DNA of 64,000 nucleotides from positions 10,025,821-10,089,820 of the forward strand of contig NC_064043.1 in NCBI RefSeq assembly GCF_932526225.1. Reading direction: 5' to 3'. Position numbers and translations under genes: made by a program. Each line of letters opens with the position of its first letter. The first letter of the stretch is position 1. Origin of the DNA: Nematostella vectensis. Taxonomy: Eukaryota > Cnidaria > Anthozoa > Actiniaria > Edwardsiidae. This document shows positions 13,201 through 24,800 of the stretch, piece by piece. A model generated the notes under the pieces. It ran no database searches, was not told where the DNA came from, and saw only the letters and a program-made list of their open reading frames with translations.

Positions 13201-13735
13201 TGAAAGGCTAAATTCTAATAAAACCAGGAAATCCTACGTCCGAAAGCAAGGCACATTTTAACCAATAGACCGTCTTCACGATGTTGCGCGCATCCAAAAT
13301 GCCACAGACTGGCGGGCTACTGCTGATATAACAGGGCGCACGAAGTGTAGTTGGCGCTAGAGTCAAATACCCCTTCTTTGCATTTTGGATCAGCAGTATT
13401 TTGGATGCGCGCGCAACATCGTGAAAACGGTCTGTTTTTTCCAGCGCAACGGAAAGTGACCTGGTAAACACGCAGAGCAAATTTGGAGAGGATTTCGTTG
13501 CTTTTATCGTTAGAATTTGCCTAACAAATCATGTTCCTTCTGCTCTTGTTATTGTCTTGTATTGTCTGGGTAATAATTCTTTATTTCCTACTTGTAGTTC
13601 GAGGCCAAAGTTCTACTCGCTCGATTCCTGCAGAAGTTTCGCATCAAGCTGTGTCCAGGCCAGACCACGGCCCTCAGACAGACAGGAACGCTTCAGCCCA
13701 GAGATGGAGTCATGTGCCTTATCGAGAAACGATAA
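4206..13735 (+). CDS. CYP46A1: Cytochrome P450, CYP46A1-like (cholesterol 24-hydroxylase type), 14 exons
   Basis: Exons: 4206-4468, 5259-5336, 6684-6768, 6835-6995, 7332-7470, 7928-8041, 9747-9909, 10258-10317, 11475-11547, 12133-12220, 12500-12610, 12801-12895, 12987-13053, 13598-13735; 1635 nt, 544 aa, all phases close. Hydrophobic segments lie at about residues 20-80, longer than the usual single anchor, followed by the LPGP hinge. I-helix AGQETT is at 354-359, split by intron 8. K-helix ETLR is at 412-415, FDPERF at 464-469, and the haem loop [10 protein letters not shown] at 485-494 with Cys492 as the iron ligand. The C-terminal half resembles vertebrate CYP46A1 closely ([41 protein letters not shown]). 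The family oxidises sterols in the ER membrane using P450 reductase; the substrate in this animal is unknown. Start ATG 4206 is the first in-frame Met before the membrane segments; further ATG or TTG triplets upstream lack support. Confidence 0.93.
5408..5580. mobile_element. 173-bp MITE in CYP46 intron 2
   Basis: About 45-bp inverted ends: GTCCCTATTGATTTTTACGG on the left against CCGTAATAATTAATAGGGAC on the right, continuing through ACATAGGGCGAAAAACAAAA. No clear target duplication. Confidence 0.8.
7689..7862. repeat. Dispersed repeat, copy 2 (CYP46 intron 5)
   Basis: Related to 928-1100 (see there). It lies between exons 5 and 6 and contains G and C runs but no terminal inverted repeat that I can define. 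Confidence 0.5.
8500..9370. repeat. Tandem array of ~150-bp units with CRE-like palindromes (CYP46 intron 6)
   Basis: Six diverged units. Each carries a variant of the perfect palindrome TGACGTCATCGATGACGTCA, near 8541, 8684, 8839, 8993, 9134 and 9289, followed by CAC.TGACCATAT, then CTTGACACATACATGACACC, then ACGAGATATGAAT. TGACGTCA is the consensus CREB/ATF site, so intact units hold two full sites in mirror arrangement. Confidence 0.85.
10625..10846 (+). pseudogene. RecQ-like helicase N-terminal fragment in transposon
   Basis: The frame reads [20 protein letters not shown] then [10 protein letters not shown]. This resembles the start of multicopy RecQ-like helicases, whose motif I reads LPTGxGKS; here the glycine-lysine part after LPT is lost. 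It is a short decayed relic carried in the 9-bp-duplication element, not a functional gene. The identification rests on recognition of the motif order only. Confidence 0.5.
10999..11128. mobile_element. 130-bp nested MITE with perfect 9-bp target duplication
   Basis: TACCCTGGGTTCCAGAGGCT at the left mirrors GCCTCTGGTTTCCGGGGTA at the right. The flanks repeat GATCTTACT exactly (10990-10998 and 11129-11137). The inside holds three to four short tandem copies of CTTCGCTCAAAAAACTC. It is inserted in the element 10372-11398. Confidence 0.9.
11572..11737. mobile_element. CAGG-type MITE, copy A (CYP46 intron 9)
   Basis: Begins CAGGGGCGTAGCCA and ends TGGCTACGCCGCTG. The middle (AGCAG.C.AAAATACAGTAA and the following ~100 bp) is nearly identical to 59968-60126. 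It starts 25 bp after the exon 9 donor. No convincing target duplication at this copy. Confidence 0.85.
12268..12520 (+). repeat. ~37-bp tandem repeats covering the intron 10 acceptor and start of CYP46 exon 11
   Basis: Six to seven diverged copies of TTTCTGTGCTGTAGG followed by TTTTAAAGGAAACTTTACGT. The final copy is the real splice acceptor (GTGCTGAAG, exon from 12500) plus the first 21 nt of exon 11, which encode VLKETLR, the K-helix motif. Several upstream copies keep a TAG or AGG that could act as cryptic acceptors. Confidence 0.9.
13267..13433. mobile_element. 167-bp MITE in CYP46 intron 13
   Basis: AGACCGTCTTCACGATGTTG at the left end is complementary to CAACATCGTGAAAACGGTCT at the right, with the pairing running on through GCGCGCATCCAAAAT. 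No clear target duplication. Confidence 0.8.
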
Positions 13736-15426
13736 ACAACTGTATCGAGTATTAAAGCACAGACAAAGAGCTTATGCCGAACGCAGCTCTCTAGCATAGA
13801 GTCTACAATATCTTACAATTTTTTTTCTACTAGAGTTAACTTTTCATGTTTTAGTACTATTTTACATTCTTATTTTACTATTTTATATTCTTCTTTAATT
13901 GTCCTCTGCAACTGTTTTTTTTACGAATATAGAAAAAACTAAAAACTTAAAAGCCAATGATAAATCACAGTTTTCAATTCCACTGGAAACTTCGTCTAGT
14001 GAATGCACTGTGCATTCATGCACATTCATATTTCTTGATTTGTTGATATTTGTAATATTTCATCATCATCATTATATTTTAGGATTAATTTTCCTTTATT
14101 TTAAAATAATCCAAAACGGACCAATAAGTCTACGACTTTTAGTAGGTTTTTTATCCTCGAAATAATGACAACATGTAAGAACAATACATGTGCAATGCAA
14201 TACAATACAATGCGATACAATTATCTTTATTTATCTGTTTATCGAGGGTAGCATATTAATTAAATTTACATTTTTCTAGCGCATGGCCCTCAAAGCCATG
14301 TAAGCTTTTATTATATATAATAGAATAGAGTTGATTGATTGATTGATGCTGTTAGAAACATTATCATCCCAACAAGAATTAACGCTTGGAGTTTTTTCCT
14401 ATTGTATTTGGAACTAAAGAAACTCGGATATTAACGTGTAAGAAAAATATGTAACAAACAGTTGATAAGAGTTTGTCCAAGAAAAGCAGATTATTATTGG
14501 GGGGAGGGAGTTGGCTGTTTAAGACTAACATACTTTTTATTATAAGAACACTGAGATTTCGCCCAAATTGTAAGAACATGCTAGGGGCATCTTCCGTAGC
14601 AAGATATATATATATATATATCGATCTAATGCGTATTTCCCGCAAATACTCGGCAAAAGCGAAGCGTGGAGTTCGACATTTCATGCATCGTCCCTTATGT
14701 GCCGAGCATTCGCATGTCGCCTTCAGCGAATTTTTTCAAGCTCGAAGCCATCGTTTGACGGTTCTAACTAACGGTGGGAGGTTTTTAAAGTCAAAACTTT
14801 TCATTTTGGCTTAATGGCAAAAAGAAAAAAGGGAAGTGCATCTACTTTTTTTTCTCCTTGCACATGGCGAAAACGAGGTGTCGAACTCCAGGCTTCATAT
14901 ACTGTGCCGAGCATTTGCGGGTCACTTAATGGGGGGCGGATCGGCGGATTCGGCCCCGAAATGCTCACGGATTACGGATTTTGATGATTATTTCAGCGGA
15001 TTGGCGGATTTTGGAAATACGGAGGATCACGGATCTGTCGACAATTAGGGCGCTGATTTCGGATTTTGACTGCTTTGACTGTCCAATTTCGGATTTTAAA
15101 TGAATTTCGGTCGATGCTATTGTTTATCTGTCAAACCATGCGGATCTAAAAATATCTGCGGATCCACGGATTTGCCCCGAAAATGTAGCGGATCGTGGGA
15201 TTTACGTCCCCCTTTCACTCCCCCCCCCTCAATGCACAGCTTTTCAAGCTAAAAAAACATCTCCTGGCTTTTCATAATAATCGTGGAAGTGTTTCAAAGC
15301 CAGAAACTTGTTATTTAGGCTAAAAATCGAGAAAATGGGAGACAGCCGTGCAGCTAGTTTTTTTTTTCCTCCTTTACCGGAAGCCGTGCAAGTATCACAT
15401 ATGGTTTCGGATTTCGCTACTCCACT
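13736..15426. other. Spacer between CYP46 and ATXN10
   Basis: No gene supported. It holds A/T-rich sequence, a (TA)n run at about 14602-14620, two related segments around 14660-14720 and 14870-14925 (CGAGGTGTCGAACTCC-like words and TGTGCCGAGCATT), and 14930-15200, which is rich in degenerate CGGATTT words. None shows terminal repeats that I could define. Confidence 0.5.
13751..13756 (+). terminator. Candidate poly(A) signal of CYP46 gene (ATTAAA)
   Basis: ATTAAA begins 16 nt after the stop codon, followed by A/T-rich sequence. It is the common variant hexamer; very close to the stop, so later AATAAA-like words could be used instead. Confidence 0.35.
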
Positions 15427-15807
15427 CACGGGCAAACCAGACGAAATGTTCGTGTATCGAATATTTATTTAAATTTGTGTACTGAATTATATATCTGTCA
15501 TAAAGCCAATTTATTGTAGTTGTTGTCGTAGATTGATCTGGTTCCTTTTTAGCCGTGATTTAAAACAGTTTACGCGATTTTCCACAATCATCTCGGTTCA
15601 CCTCCTCTCCACTCGTTTTATTACGAGTGTGGAGGTGGTGAACCGAGATGAGGGAGGAAGATCGCCTAAACTGTTATGAATCACGCCTAAAACGGAACCA
15701 GATCAATCTATGACAACAGCTTAAAAAATGGCTTTATTACAGATATATTTGGTGAATAAATTAAAAATATTATTCGATACACGAACATTTCGTCTGGTTT
15801 GTCCGTG
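15427..15807. mobile_element. 381-bp foldback element immediately upstream of ATXN10
   Basis: Two arms of about 185 bp are inverted copies at roughly 85% identity, meeting around 15617. Ends are CACGGGCAAACCAGACG and CGTCTGGTTTGTCCGTG. The 7-bp direct repeat CTCCACT flanks both sides (15420-15426 and 15808-15814). The element ends 70 bp before the ATXN10 start codon. Confidence 0.9.
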
Positions 15808-15877
15808 CTCCACTGTTTTGCAGGACAGCGGTCTTTGCTTTTATGCGCGTAGCAGGATTTCCAACAAGATATTCAAG

Positions 15878-18800
15878 ATGGCGGCCGACACGAGGAAAAT
15901 CGAGCTGTGCCACAAATTGGCCTATTTTTTAGAATCTAGTGTAAAAAGAGGAAATGGATGGAAAGAGATAAAGGATATATTGGAAAAGCTCAAGACCTGG
16001 ACTAGAAATCGCGACAACCGGTACGTGGTGTTCTCTAAAAAGCAATTTAAACTAAAACTCCATGTCTTTGAACTCCGTGTCCACGAGTCTTTCCGATTGA
16101 CATACATCGAGGGTACACCTCAATCTTGTACTCTTTTCAATAGTTTAAACTTTAAGTTGTTAAGAAGATATAAATAATATAAAGTCAGGTTTTGGAGATC
16201 GTAAACACCCGCATCTGACATTTTCGACGATTTCACTTATTCTTTCAGTGTAAAAGTAGAGGTATCGGATGTCAAACTGGCTAGTTCAGTTCTGTCAAGA
16301 AGCTTGTTAGTAATAAAAGCTTACCAAGGTGCAGGTGATGATCTGGAAAATCCTTGTCTCAGTTCAACTACTGAAGCCTTCCGCTTCCTCCGAAACACAG
16401 CTGCAGAAGTACCAGAAAACCAGATAATGATTATGTATGTGAAGATTATGTTGTGGGTTGTGAAATTTGTATCATTTGTATCATCATCAAAAAATACAGC
16501 TTACCTAGGCTCATAGCTAGGTGGAGCACTGGGGCGCAGACAAGCTATACTGTACCTCACTCGACTTAGAGAAGGCCAATCACGCCACCATTTTATGCTC
16601 CCGCTCAATCACGAGTGCCATAAAAAACATTTCCATTGGCGGATTCAAGCAAATAATAACAAAGATGTTTTTCTTTAAATATTGTCAATTACTTATCAGA
16701 CTGCAAATGAACCATTGTTTTTTCAATTATTAACAAAAAAGGGAGAAGGGCCATAGCTCTGCTTTGAAAAAATAGTTTTATGTCTCTGTACTAAATCTAC
16801 CATGTTTTAACCTTAGGGATTGTGGAATTGTGGATCAGGTTTTAGAAATTATCACTGCTCTTTTGAAACCAAAATACCAAGAATCAACTAAGGAAGGTAC
16901 ACACTCTCCAGTATTAAAACATTCCAAGGAGTATATATTGGAATATGTCTTTTTGTAATATGTATATCTCACAACAACATGTGGCACATATGACTTGACA
17001 TATGACTTTATCTTAAGATGATAAATTTAAATAATGAATGAGGACAATTTTGTAGTTTATGTTTTTGCAAATGACTAAACTTAAAGTCCATAGATCTGAG
17101 TTGCATGTTGTTTTGTCTTTGTTTTAAATATTCAAAATTCTCATCATTTTTTAGTATCATTATCATTTTACAGTACAGTATGCAGAACTCATGCTGATTG
17201 TAATCCTAGATGGACAGTTTGTTAAAGAATCCATCAAAAGTGGTCTCCAGATGATTGGTAACCTTGTTGTCAAAAACAACAGAACTCAAGAGCATGTTTG
17301 GAAGAAATGCTTTCCCTCTTTTTTCATGTAAGTGCAATTTAATAACTGTTTACTGTACTGTTGCTGCTGTAACCAGTGCCATTTGGCAAGTAGAAATCCT
17401 ACCGAGCAGTTAACAGACGAATAGCATTTACAAGCTATTACTATTTATAACCTCTTGTAGCTAATGCATAATTTAGGAATTGCCATAAAGCTGTATGATA
17501 GAAAGCAATAATTGTAACAGTGGATACTGCACACCAGTGTCAGCTTTTGTTGTGTGTACTAATTTGGTGTGTTTTAGGGAGTTGTTCTCCTCGGCATGTT
17601 ATCAAGCACAGGAGGCCGTATGCATGGTGATATTCAATTGTTTGTCAGAACAAACCAGGTAAAGAGTTGTCATTCTTGTGCAAGCAGCTCTGGATTGCTT
17701 AGAAAATGTTTAGGGTAAAGCTCCATGCAAACAGTTCTTGTTTTGTTGGACTGAACAGCCAGCGTAGATGGCTGATGTTTGATGCTTGAGGTGTTTTGCC
17801 ATCAGTGTTTAGTGATATTGACAATGCTGGGTGATGTTGGGGATCTTTGTCATCAGCTTTATACCTTTTTTACAAAACACCACTCGATGCTAATCAAAGA
17901 TACACCAGTAGCTGATAGTTGATGGTTTATGATGATGGGGCTTGTTAACCAAGGCAAACCATGACTAATTAATATTTATTGGGCATTATAAGGGCTCAAC
18001 TTGTGGACAGCTATGAGGGAAATAAAGTCCTGTCTTATGTGCTGCACTTGTGTGCGGATCACAAGGATCTAGATTGGGGGTGAGTAGATATAAAAAGCAG
18101 TTTAAAACGTCTTTTGACTACATCTTATGTGGCTATGTTTTATGTGACTACTAAGTACTAGACAATTAAAGAGGGTTTGAGAAATGGTTTTAATGCCCTT
18201 TTTGAATCAGCATTTTTTGCAGTGGGCTTTGTTTACATAGACAAATGACTTGGAGAATTTTGACCAAAAAACCAAAATCAACCAAAAAAAAGAAACTGGT
18301 CTTAGAAGTTGATAACTTATAGGCGATGAGCACTTCGAGTCTGAGTTTTATTATCCTGACAAGATTGTGTGAAATTAAATTTTGGCAAGAAGAAAAACAA
18401 CCTGACAAGCGGCAAGCGCGACCCATAGCCAAGAAAAACAAAGCTTATTTATATCAGACAAACAAACAAAAGAATATATAGCAAGGGGTGCAAATACCCA
18501 AAAGAGTCTTTTCAAGAGACTGCAGCTTCTTTGTAAATGCAATATTTCCATCAAATCATAAAGCAGCACAAAGTGTTTGGTGTTTTCTTTTACATCAAAA
18601 CAAAACTATGTTTTCTACAGACCGTGTAGTTTTCACACCAAACAGTCCATTCATGATGTGAAGACTGATATCTGATTTATCGTTCCAATTGTTTGGATCT
18701 ATAGCACCTTTGGGATGAAGCCTGTAGCTTCCAAAAGGTGAAAATAGGAATGAATTGCCTGAAAAGTCATTGAATGATATCACGGTGCTTGTCATACCCT

Positions 18801-21800
18801 CCCAGAGCCTCGAGTGTCTCCCTATTCAGTGGCCAACGAGGTTGAGACGAGGCTATGGCCTCTCAAAGCGCTATTTGACTTCTGCCTCACTTCCATGTTA
18901 ATGTTTTGTGATTAGCATGTGTCAGTTTCACGTGGTGCTACCTTGGATGTAAACATCTCTTGGCTCGGGAATTGAATTCACGAGTATAAAAAGCGCATGA
19001 ACACCCTATTTAAAAACAACATTCATCTGAAAACCCATGGGATCACTACTGTAGAGTTAGTGACAAGAATATGCCCATAGGAGGTGGAGAATACAACATT
19101 TTCTCAGGAAAGCGCTTCAAGGAGGAGAAAATCACGGATAAGCTCTCAGTTTTCCTCGGAATGAGTCTATCAAAGAACTCAAGAGACAAACAATCGCATT
19201 CTTGTGATAGTTGAATCCAATATCGTTGAGGCGAGAGCAAACGCCGGGAATAAGCTGGAAAATCAGCAATTTCCCGTAGCCGGTTGGCAGCACAGAGAAG
19301 ACATCTCGCCGCTTGATTAACTCGTAAAGAGACTCCTCTTGAACAATTTTTACATTAGCTCATGTACTTCGTTCGTTTAGATGTTTGTTATTGCGAACAA
19401 TAAGAATTAAAAACCGATTATGACCTTTTGAACTTGAAGCGAAAATACAATAGAAAACTGTCAGAATTTCTTGGTTTCCATGACCACACATCAATTGGCC
19501 AATCAGCGACCAAGTTCAGATTCTGAACCTAGCAGAAGTCGAAATTGCGCTTCGAGAGGCCAGAGCCTCGTCTCAACCTCGCTGGCCGCAAAATAGAGAG
19601 ACGCACGAGGCTCTGGAACCAGGGTATGCTTGCCATAACAATGAAAACCATGCTGAACTGTAAATAAACCAAGTATTTTAGCCTTTTTGCCTCGCTTTCC
19701 ATTCATTTGGGCCCATGGATCATTCTTCGTTTTACTTCTGAAGGGCTATTTATACCAGCATCTCTCACTCCAAGGTATGTCTTCGTCTTAGTTGAATGTT
19801 TGACTGGCACAAGGGTTTCTTTTTTCCCGCCTTTTCGAAATCGATCCATAAACTGATCCATATTTGTGCGAATGCACGAATATCGATGCACTTGCTTGCT
19901 TGGGGTATATGGAGAAATATCTGACCTCTTTCTTTTCTGGGACCTTGGGCTGTACTTTTAAGACCTCGGTCTGATATTACTCCGTACAGCCCTCACGCTT
20001 GGTTAAAAAGTAGTTAATACATGCCTTTTGAAGACTTGACACTTGTACGGTACTTTATCAAAGACATATATGCACAAGACACCGAAATTTCAAAATGACC
20101 TTCAAAAGTGGCTGTGCCAGTACCATATTCACGTGCTAATATTGCGCACCCGCACATTATCTGCACCCCAATTTTCAAGGCCTTTTTACAAAGAAAATTT
20201 GAAAACCCACGTATAATACGAACTCCAATAGAAATAGCAAGGAAATGAGTAACGACCAAAAAAGGAAACAGAAGTTTCAAGATGAGATAAATGTCTCGAT
20301 TCACAATTTATTTTATTTATGCATAAGTATGGTAATTTAAATGGTTTTCTACATCTGAACTTGAAGGTGATAATCACTTTGAACCTCTTAGGCATAAGCA
20401 GCTCATCTTAGCACAACTGTAAAACTGTTATTCGTATCGCTGAACATTTGTATTTTCACGTGGAACATCAAAATGCAAGCTTGTGTTTGTTCATGGCAAT
20501 TACCGCCATTTTGGACGAGGTGCAGAGAGACTTGGTGGAGCAGATTCCAACTTGGCGGACAACAAGAAAATCAAGAAAGAAGCGTAAACAATTGCTGTCT
20601 TTCTGGCGAGTTTTTGGGCTTATTTTCTTACAAAACACACAATGAGGAAATTAAAGATTATTTTTTGTTTGGAATATCTTTTACTACGTTATTTTTAAGA
20701 AATTTTGCGACTGTTTCCCACCTACAATGGGATTGCCACATTTTCTTTTTGATTTCCGCTTTTTATTACACTGAGAACAATGGGTTCCGTTAAAATGCGC
20801 ACCCCAATTTTCAAGGTCATTTTGTTATACACTGGTAAATATGGTATCATGACTAGCAACACAGGCAGGTTGACCTCATAAATATGAGTGATCGAACCTC
20901 ACTATCATTGTCAGGGTATAATGATTTAATGAAACTTCTGATCTTACTGTAGATATTTCATCTTTGATGAGCTTCAAAAGAATGGACAAATGCCTGACTT
21001 GTACCGAGGACTTGTGTTTGACCCTGGTGCCAGGTACGGAACTCTAAAAGTGTTAGTTATGACCAAGTCCTTTGTACCCTGCTGCCTCTGGGTCCACACA
21101 TACAGTACGTGGCAGCCATGTTGTAAGCTAATTTCTAATGTGCTCAAACAAAGTTCTATTATACCGTTATTAGTCTCTTGTCTTCAATTCCAGTTTGACT
21201 ATAACACCCACTTGCCTAGATTATCCCAAATACTGCTGGATAAGGGTAACAATGATGACAATGTGGATGATAACAGCAAAAAGCATGAGAATAAGATTGA
21301 GAATAGGATATTCAGCATGTGGAAATAGCAGTATGTGAAAATTCTGTCCTGTCTAATACACTTCAGCTGTTTTCCAGCAAACATTGTCAGGAAAACTTGT
21401 CCGCTACTGTACTTATCATTTGGAATTGAGCACAAAGATTGAAAGACCTTGTTGCCAATCCTGCTTCAAACTCCCTTTTATACTATTTGTGTGGGCTCAA
21501 TAATGTTTGTTGCTATATTTTTTAACTTCTTCTTTTTGGCAGAATAATTCTTCTTGATCTAATTGGGGCCCAACTTTCAGGTACTGTTTATTGTTTTGTT
21601 GTTTATTTTGGATTTAAAATTGTTTACAATGTTTTGTATAACAGTCCTAATTGCACAATTTACTGAAGCTACTTGATGTTAAATTAACATCAAATAGCTT
21701 CAGTAAATTGTGCAATTAGTACTATCAACTTGTAGCTCAAATATTGTGCTAAATTATTTTTTTTTCTCAGAAATCCCATTCATGTTTAACATCACTATGT

Positions 21801-24800
21801 ATGGGTCTTTAGAGAAAGTACATGACATCTGCTGTACAAAAGGATTGGAAGTTGTCTGCATATAGCTTTTGTTTTAAGATGGTATTTTAAGGCTCAGAGA
21901 GAAAGATGGTCAGAAATAGGTTTTTATGTACTGTACTGTATCTTTTGAATGCTTATTACATTTGTATAAAGTGCCTGGTCTTTTCCATGTTTATGCAAAA
22001 TGGCACAAACCAAAGTTATTTATGTATTTGAATAAAATGTTTAAAGTCTAAGAGTAAGCTCCTAAAGAGTGGAAAAATCAAGAATTACAAACAAAGATAT
22101 TTAATGATAGAATTTAGTAATGTGCAGTAATCTTATCAAAGTCCTTTTTGTGTGACATGATTAATATAGCTTTTGGAGAGATGTGAAATCACAGATGTCA
22201 GCCCAATTACCTCTTATATTTGGTTGTTATATCACAGAAGGGGCTACCCCAAAAATGATGTCAGGGTTAGATGGGATGGCAAATATATCTGCTGCTGGCT
22301 TCTCAGAGGAGTCCTTACTATTCTTATCAAGAGAGTTTGAAGAGAATTGCAACATCTGTATTTTCCAAGAGCACAAGGAGGATTCAGAAGCTGAACATAT
22401 TGTAAGTTTAAAAAGTTCTCTAAAATGCTTTTGGCATGAAAAGATCACTCAACGTTTTGCTGATAACCAGACAAATTGGTTGTGGCCTGCTCCCCTTTTC
22501 ACTCTTCTTGCTCACTTTGCACAATTACTGGAGCTATTTGATGTTTTCACTAATCAATTGTAACTCAAAATTTATGCCACAGTAAATTATTCATTTTCTT
22601 TTTGACATAGTTATATTACTACCATGATTGTACATTATGACTGGGTCCTTGGAGAAATGACATTACAGCACATGGATGTATTTTTTGTAAAATAAAAGAA
22701 CAAGCTGACAGTTGCCACAATGCCTCAAATTTTTGTCTTGATGTTATGGCAATCTTTCATGCCTCTAGCAAACAGTTAAGTGCGCACCATAGCTCAGTGC
22801 CCTGGTTATCACATGCTCTCCTCCTTCCCTCAATTCTCAAGGATTGTCAGTTAATTGTATGTCACCATGTCTTTTCAGCTTGATGCTCTGGTAATATCTC
22901 GTCTCCTTAGACTTCTGTGCACCGTGTCTGGTCTGCACTCTTCGCCTTTACAAGATCGGCCTGCTCTTCTCCATGCAGCAATAGGTACATACACCTATTT
23001 CAATAAATGTTGTCAGTGCAAATGGCAGTTGAAAAGCAAATCACTGCTTGTAGGTATAAATACACCCCTTAGAGTAAAGAGTAATTAAGAGTGTATCCAG
23101 GAGTGGACCAGGCAAGGGTGATACATGCCATCTCACCGATTTCAATGAAACTTGGTCAGATTGAAGTATCCACCCAACAACTCAAACTGCCGAAGTGGTT
23201 CAGATTTTGGAATAATCCGGGGGGAGTTATGACCACCCCCCTGGTTTTTGGCCATAAATTCGGGAAAATCGCCTGAAATAAGTATGAAATGTTGACCCCA
23301 CTCCTGGTCACGGATTACAAGGGAATTCCATAATGTTTTATGTGAGTAAAGATCCATCCTTTCTTGGTTCACAACCAAGGTTTCAAATCATTTGGAGAGA
23401 CAGGTGCCAATCAAGGGCTACACGTGTCTACCATGTCACGCATGGTTTCGCTGGTCGGGCAAAATAGCTCCATTTCAGTGTCACATATCTCCAATGCGCA
23501 ACTTTCTTTTCACAAACTGTTTTTACCATCACTCAAAGTTATCTTTAAACTTAACAAATCCGTAATAAAATTCTCGGGACTTGATATTTTTTTCCAACAG
23601 TAATTATTTTAATCATCCTACTACTCACTGATGATGGTATGTAGAAAATTTCGAATTTCTTATAAAAAAAGCGGTTGTGATTCTTTGGCAACAATTCGCA
23701 GCTTATATGTTTGACAATTATACGTTAAGCATAAGTTAAGAACTGGGTTGGCATGGTTACAACAATAATGGGGGAATGTCAAATCCCATTTTTTTCTATA
23801 TAAGCAAAACATCTGATATATCAGTTACCAGGGATCAAATTGTTTACTTAAAAGTTGTTCACGACCTTATTCTTCTATTAATATAATAACGGCAATAACT
23901 ACCTTAACCTTCGGTTCGGACGTACACGCCAACCCATATCTCCACATCTACATATATTAGGGCGCTGCAGGGGGTCGTGACATTTTCAAGAATGGACAAG
24001 AAAAAGGCTGGCGCCATCTTTGATTTGTCAGTAAACTGAATTTCCTAAAAAAGCTAGAAAAAGGGACAAGGTATGCTAACAATGCCATTCCAGTTGGGAA
24101 TTTTAGACAAAAATCAGTAATATAGCTGCGCCATGTAACTCATGACGTTATAACTCATTTCAATAGCAGCCTGACACTACACAAAGTGAATTAACTACTA
24201 AAACAGCAAGGAGTGAATGTCTTTGAGACAGTACATATCTGTGTATCTTTAAAGCTCTAGCTCTCTCTGGATCTCGAGTCTTGTCTGCATTTGTTCAGCG
24301 TCTTGAACAAAGTCCTCTTTGTCCTGGTCGGGGTCGAGATTTGCCTGATCAATGGCCAGTCGCCCACTCCTATAAAGAAAGGACAATCGGCTGAAATATC
24401 GGGCAATCTGATCTGCGGAAAGCTCCCTCCCTTTTTGAACAGTTTCTTGCTGCTTGCATCATGAGCTGATTGCATCTTTGCACAGACATCTATAGCAGTC
24501 GCTATAGAATCTTGTTGCCTTATGGGTTGTCTTGAGCGCCCAACCAGCTTGGCGTACAGGGCTGCTAGACGTAGATGGTGCAATCTTGGCGACGTTTCCA
24601 CTTGGCACTACCCTATGCAAGTAGCTACCAGTCATCTCCCTTGTCGTTTTATGCCCACTTCTTCTTTATAGTGTGTCGTAAGTAGACTCTCTTTCTTGTC
24701 GTATCAGATGCTTTTCTGTGTCCAGGTGGTTTTGAAGACTCTCAAAAGACGGGTATGTCTTTATACATCCATCTTCTGGACAGGAGAGTAGGCAGTGGTT

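Noticed and set aside
22790-22850. tRNA-like A box (ATAGCTCAGTG) and a similar minus-strand word near 52500-52535
   Set aside because: No cloverleaf or B box could be completed; at most tRNA-derived SINE debris.
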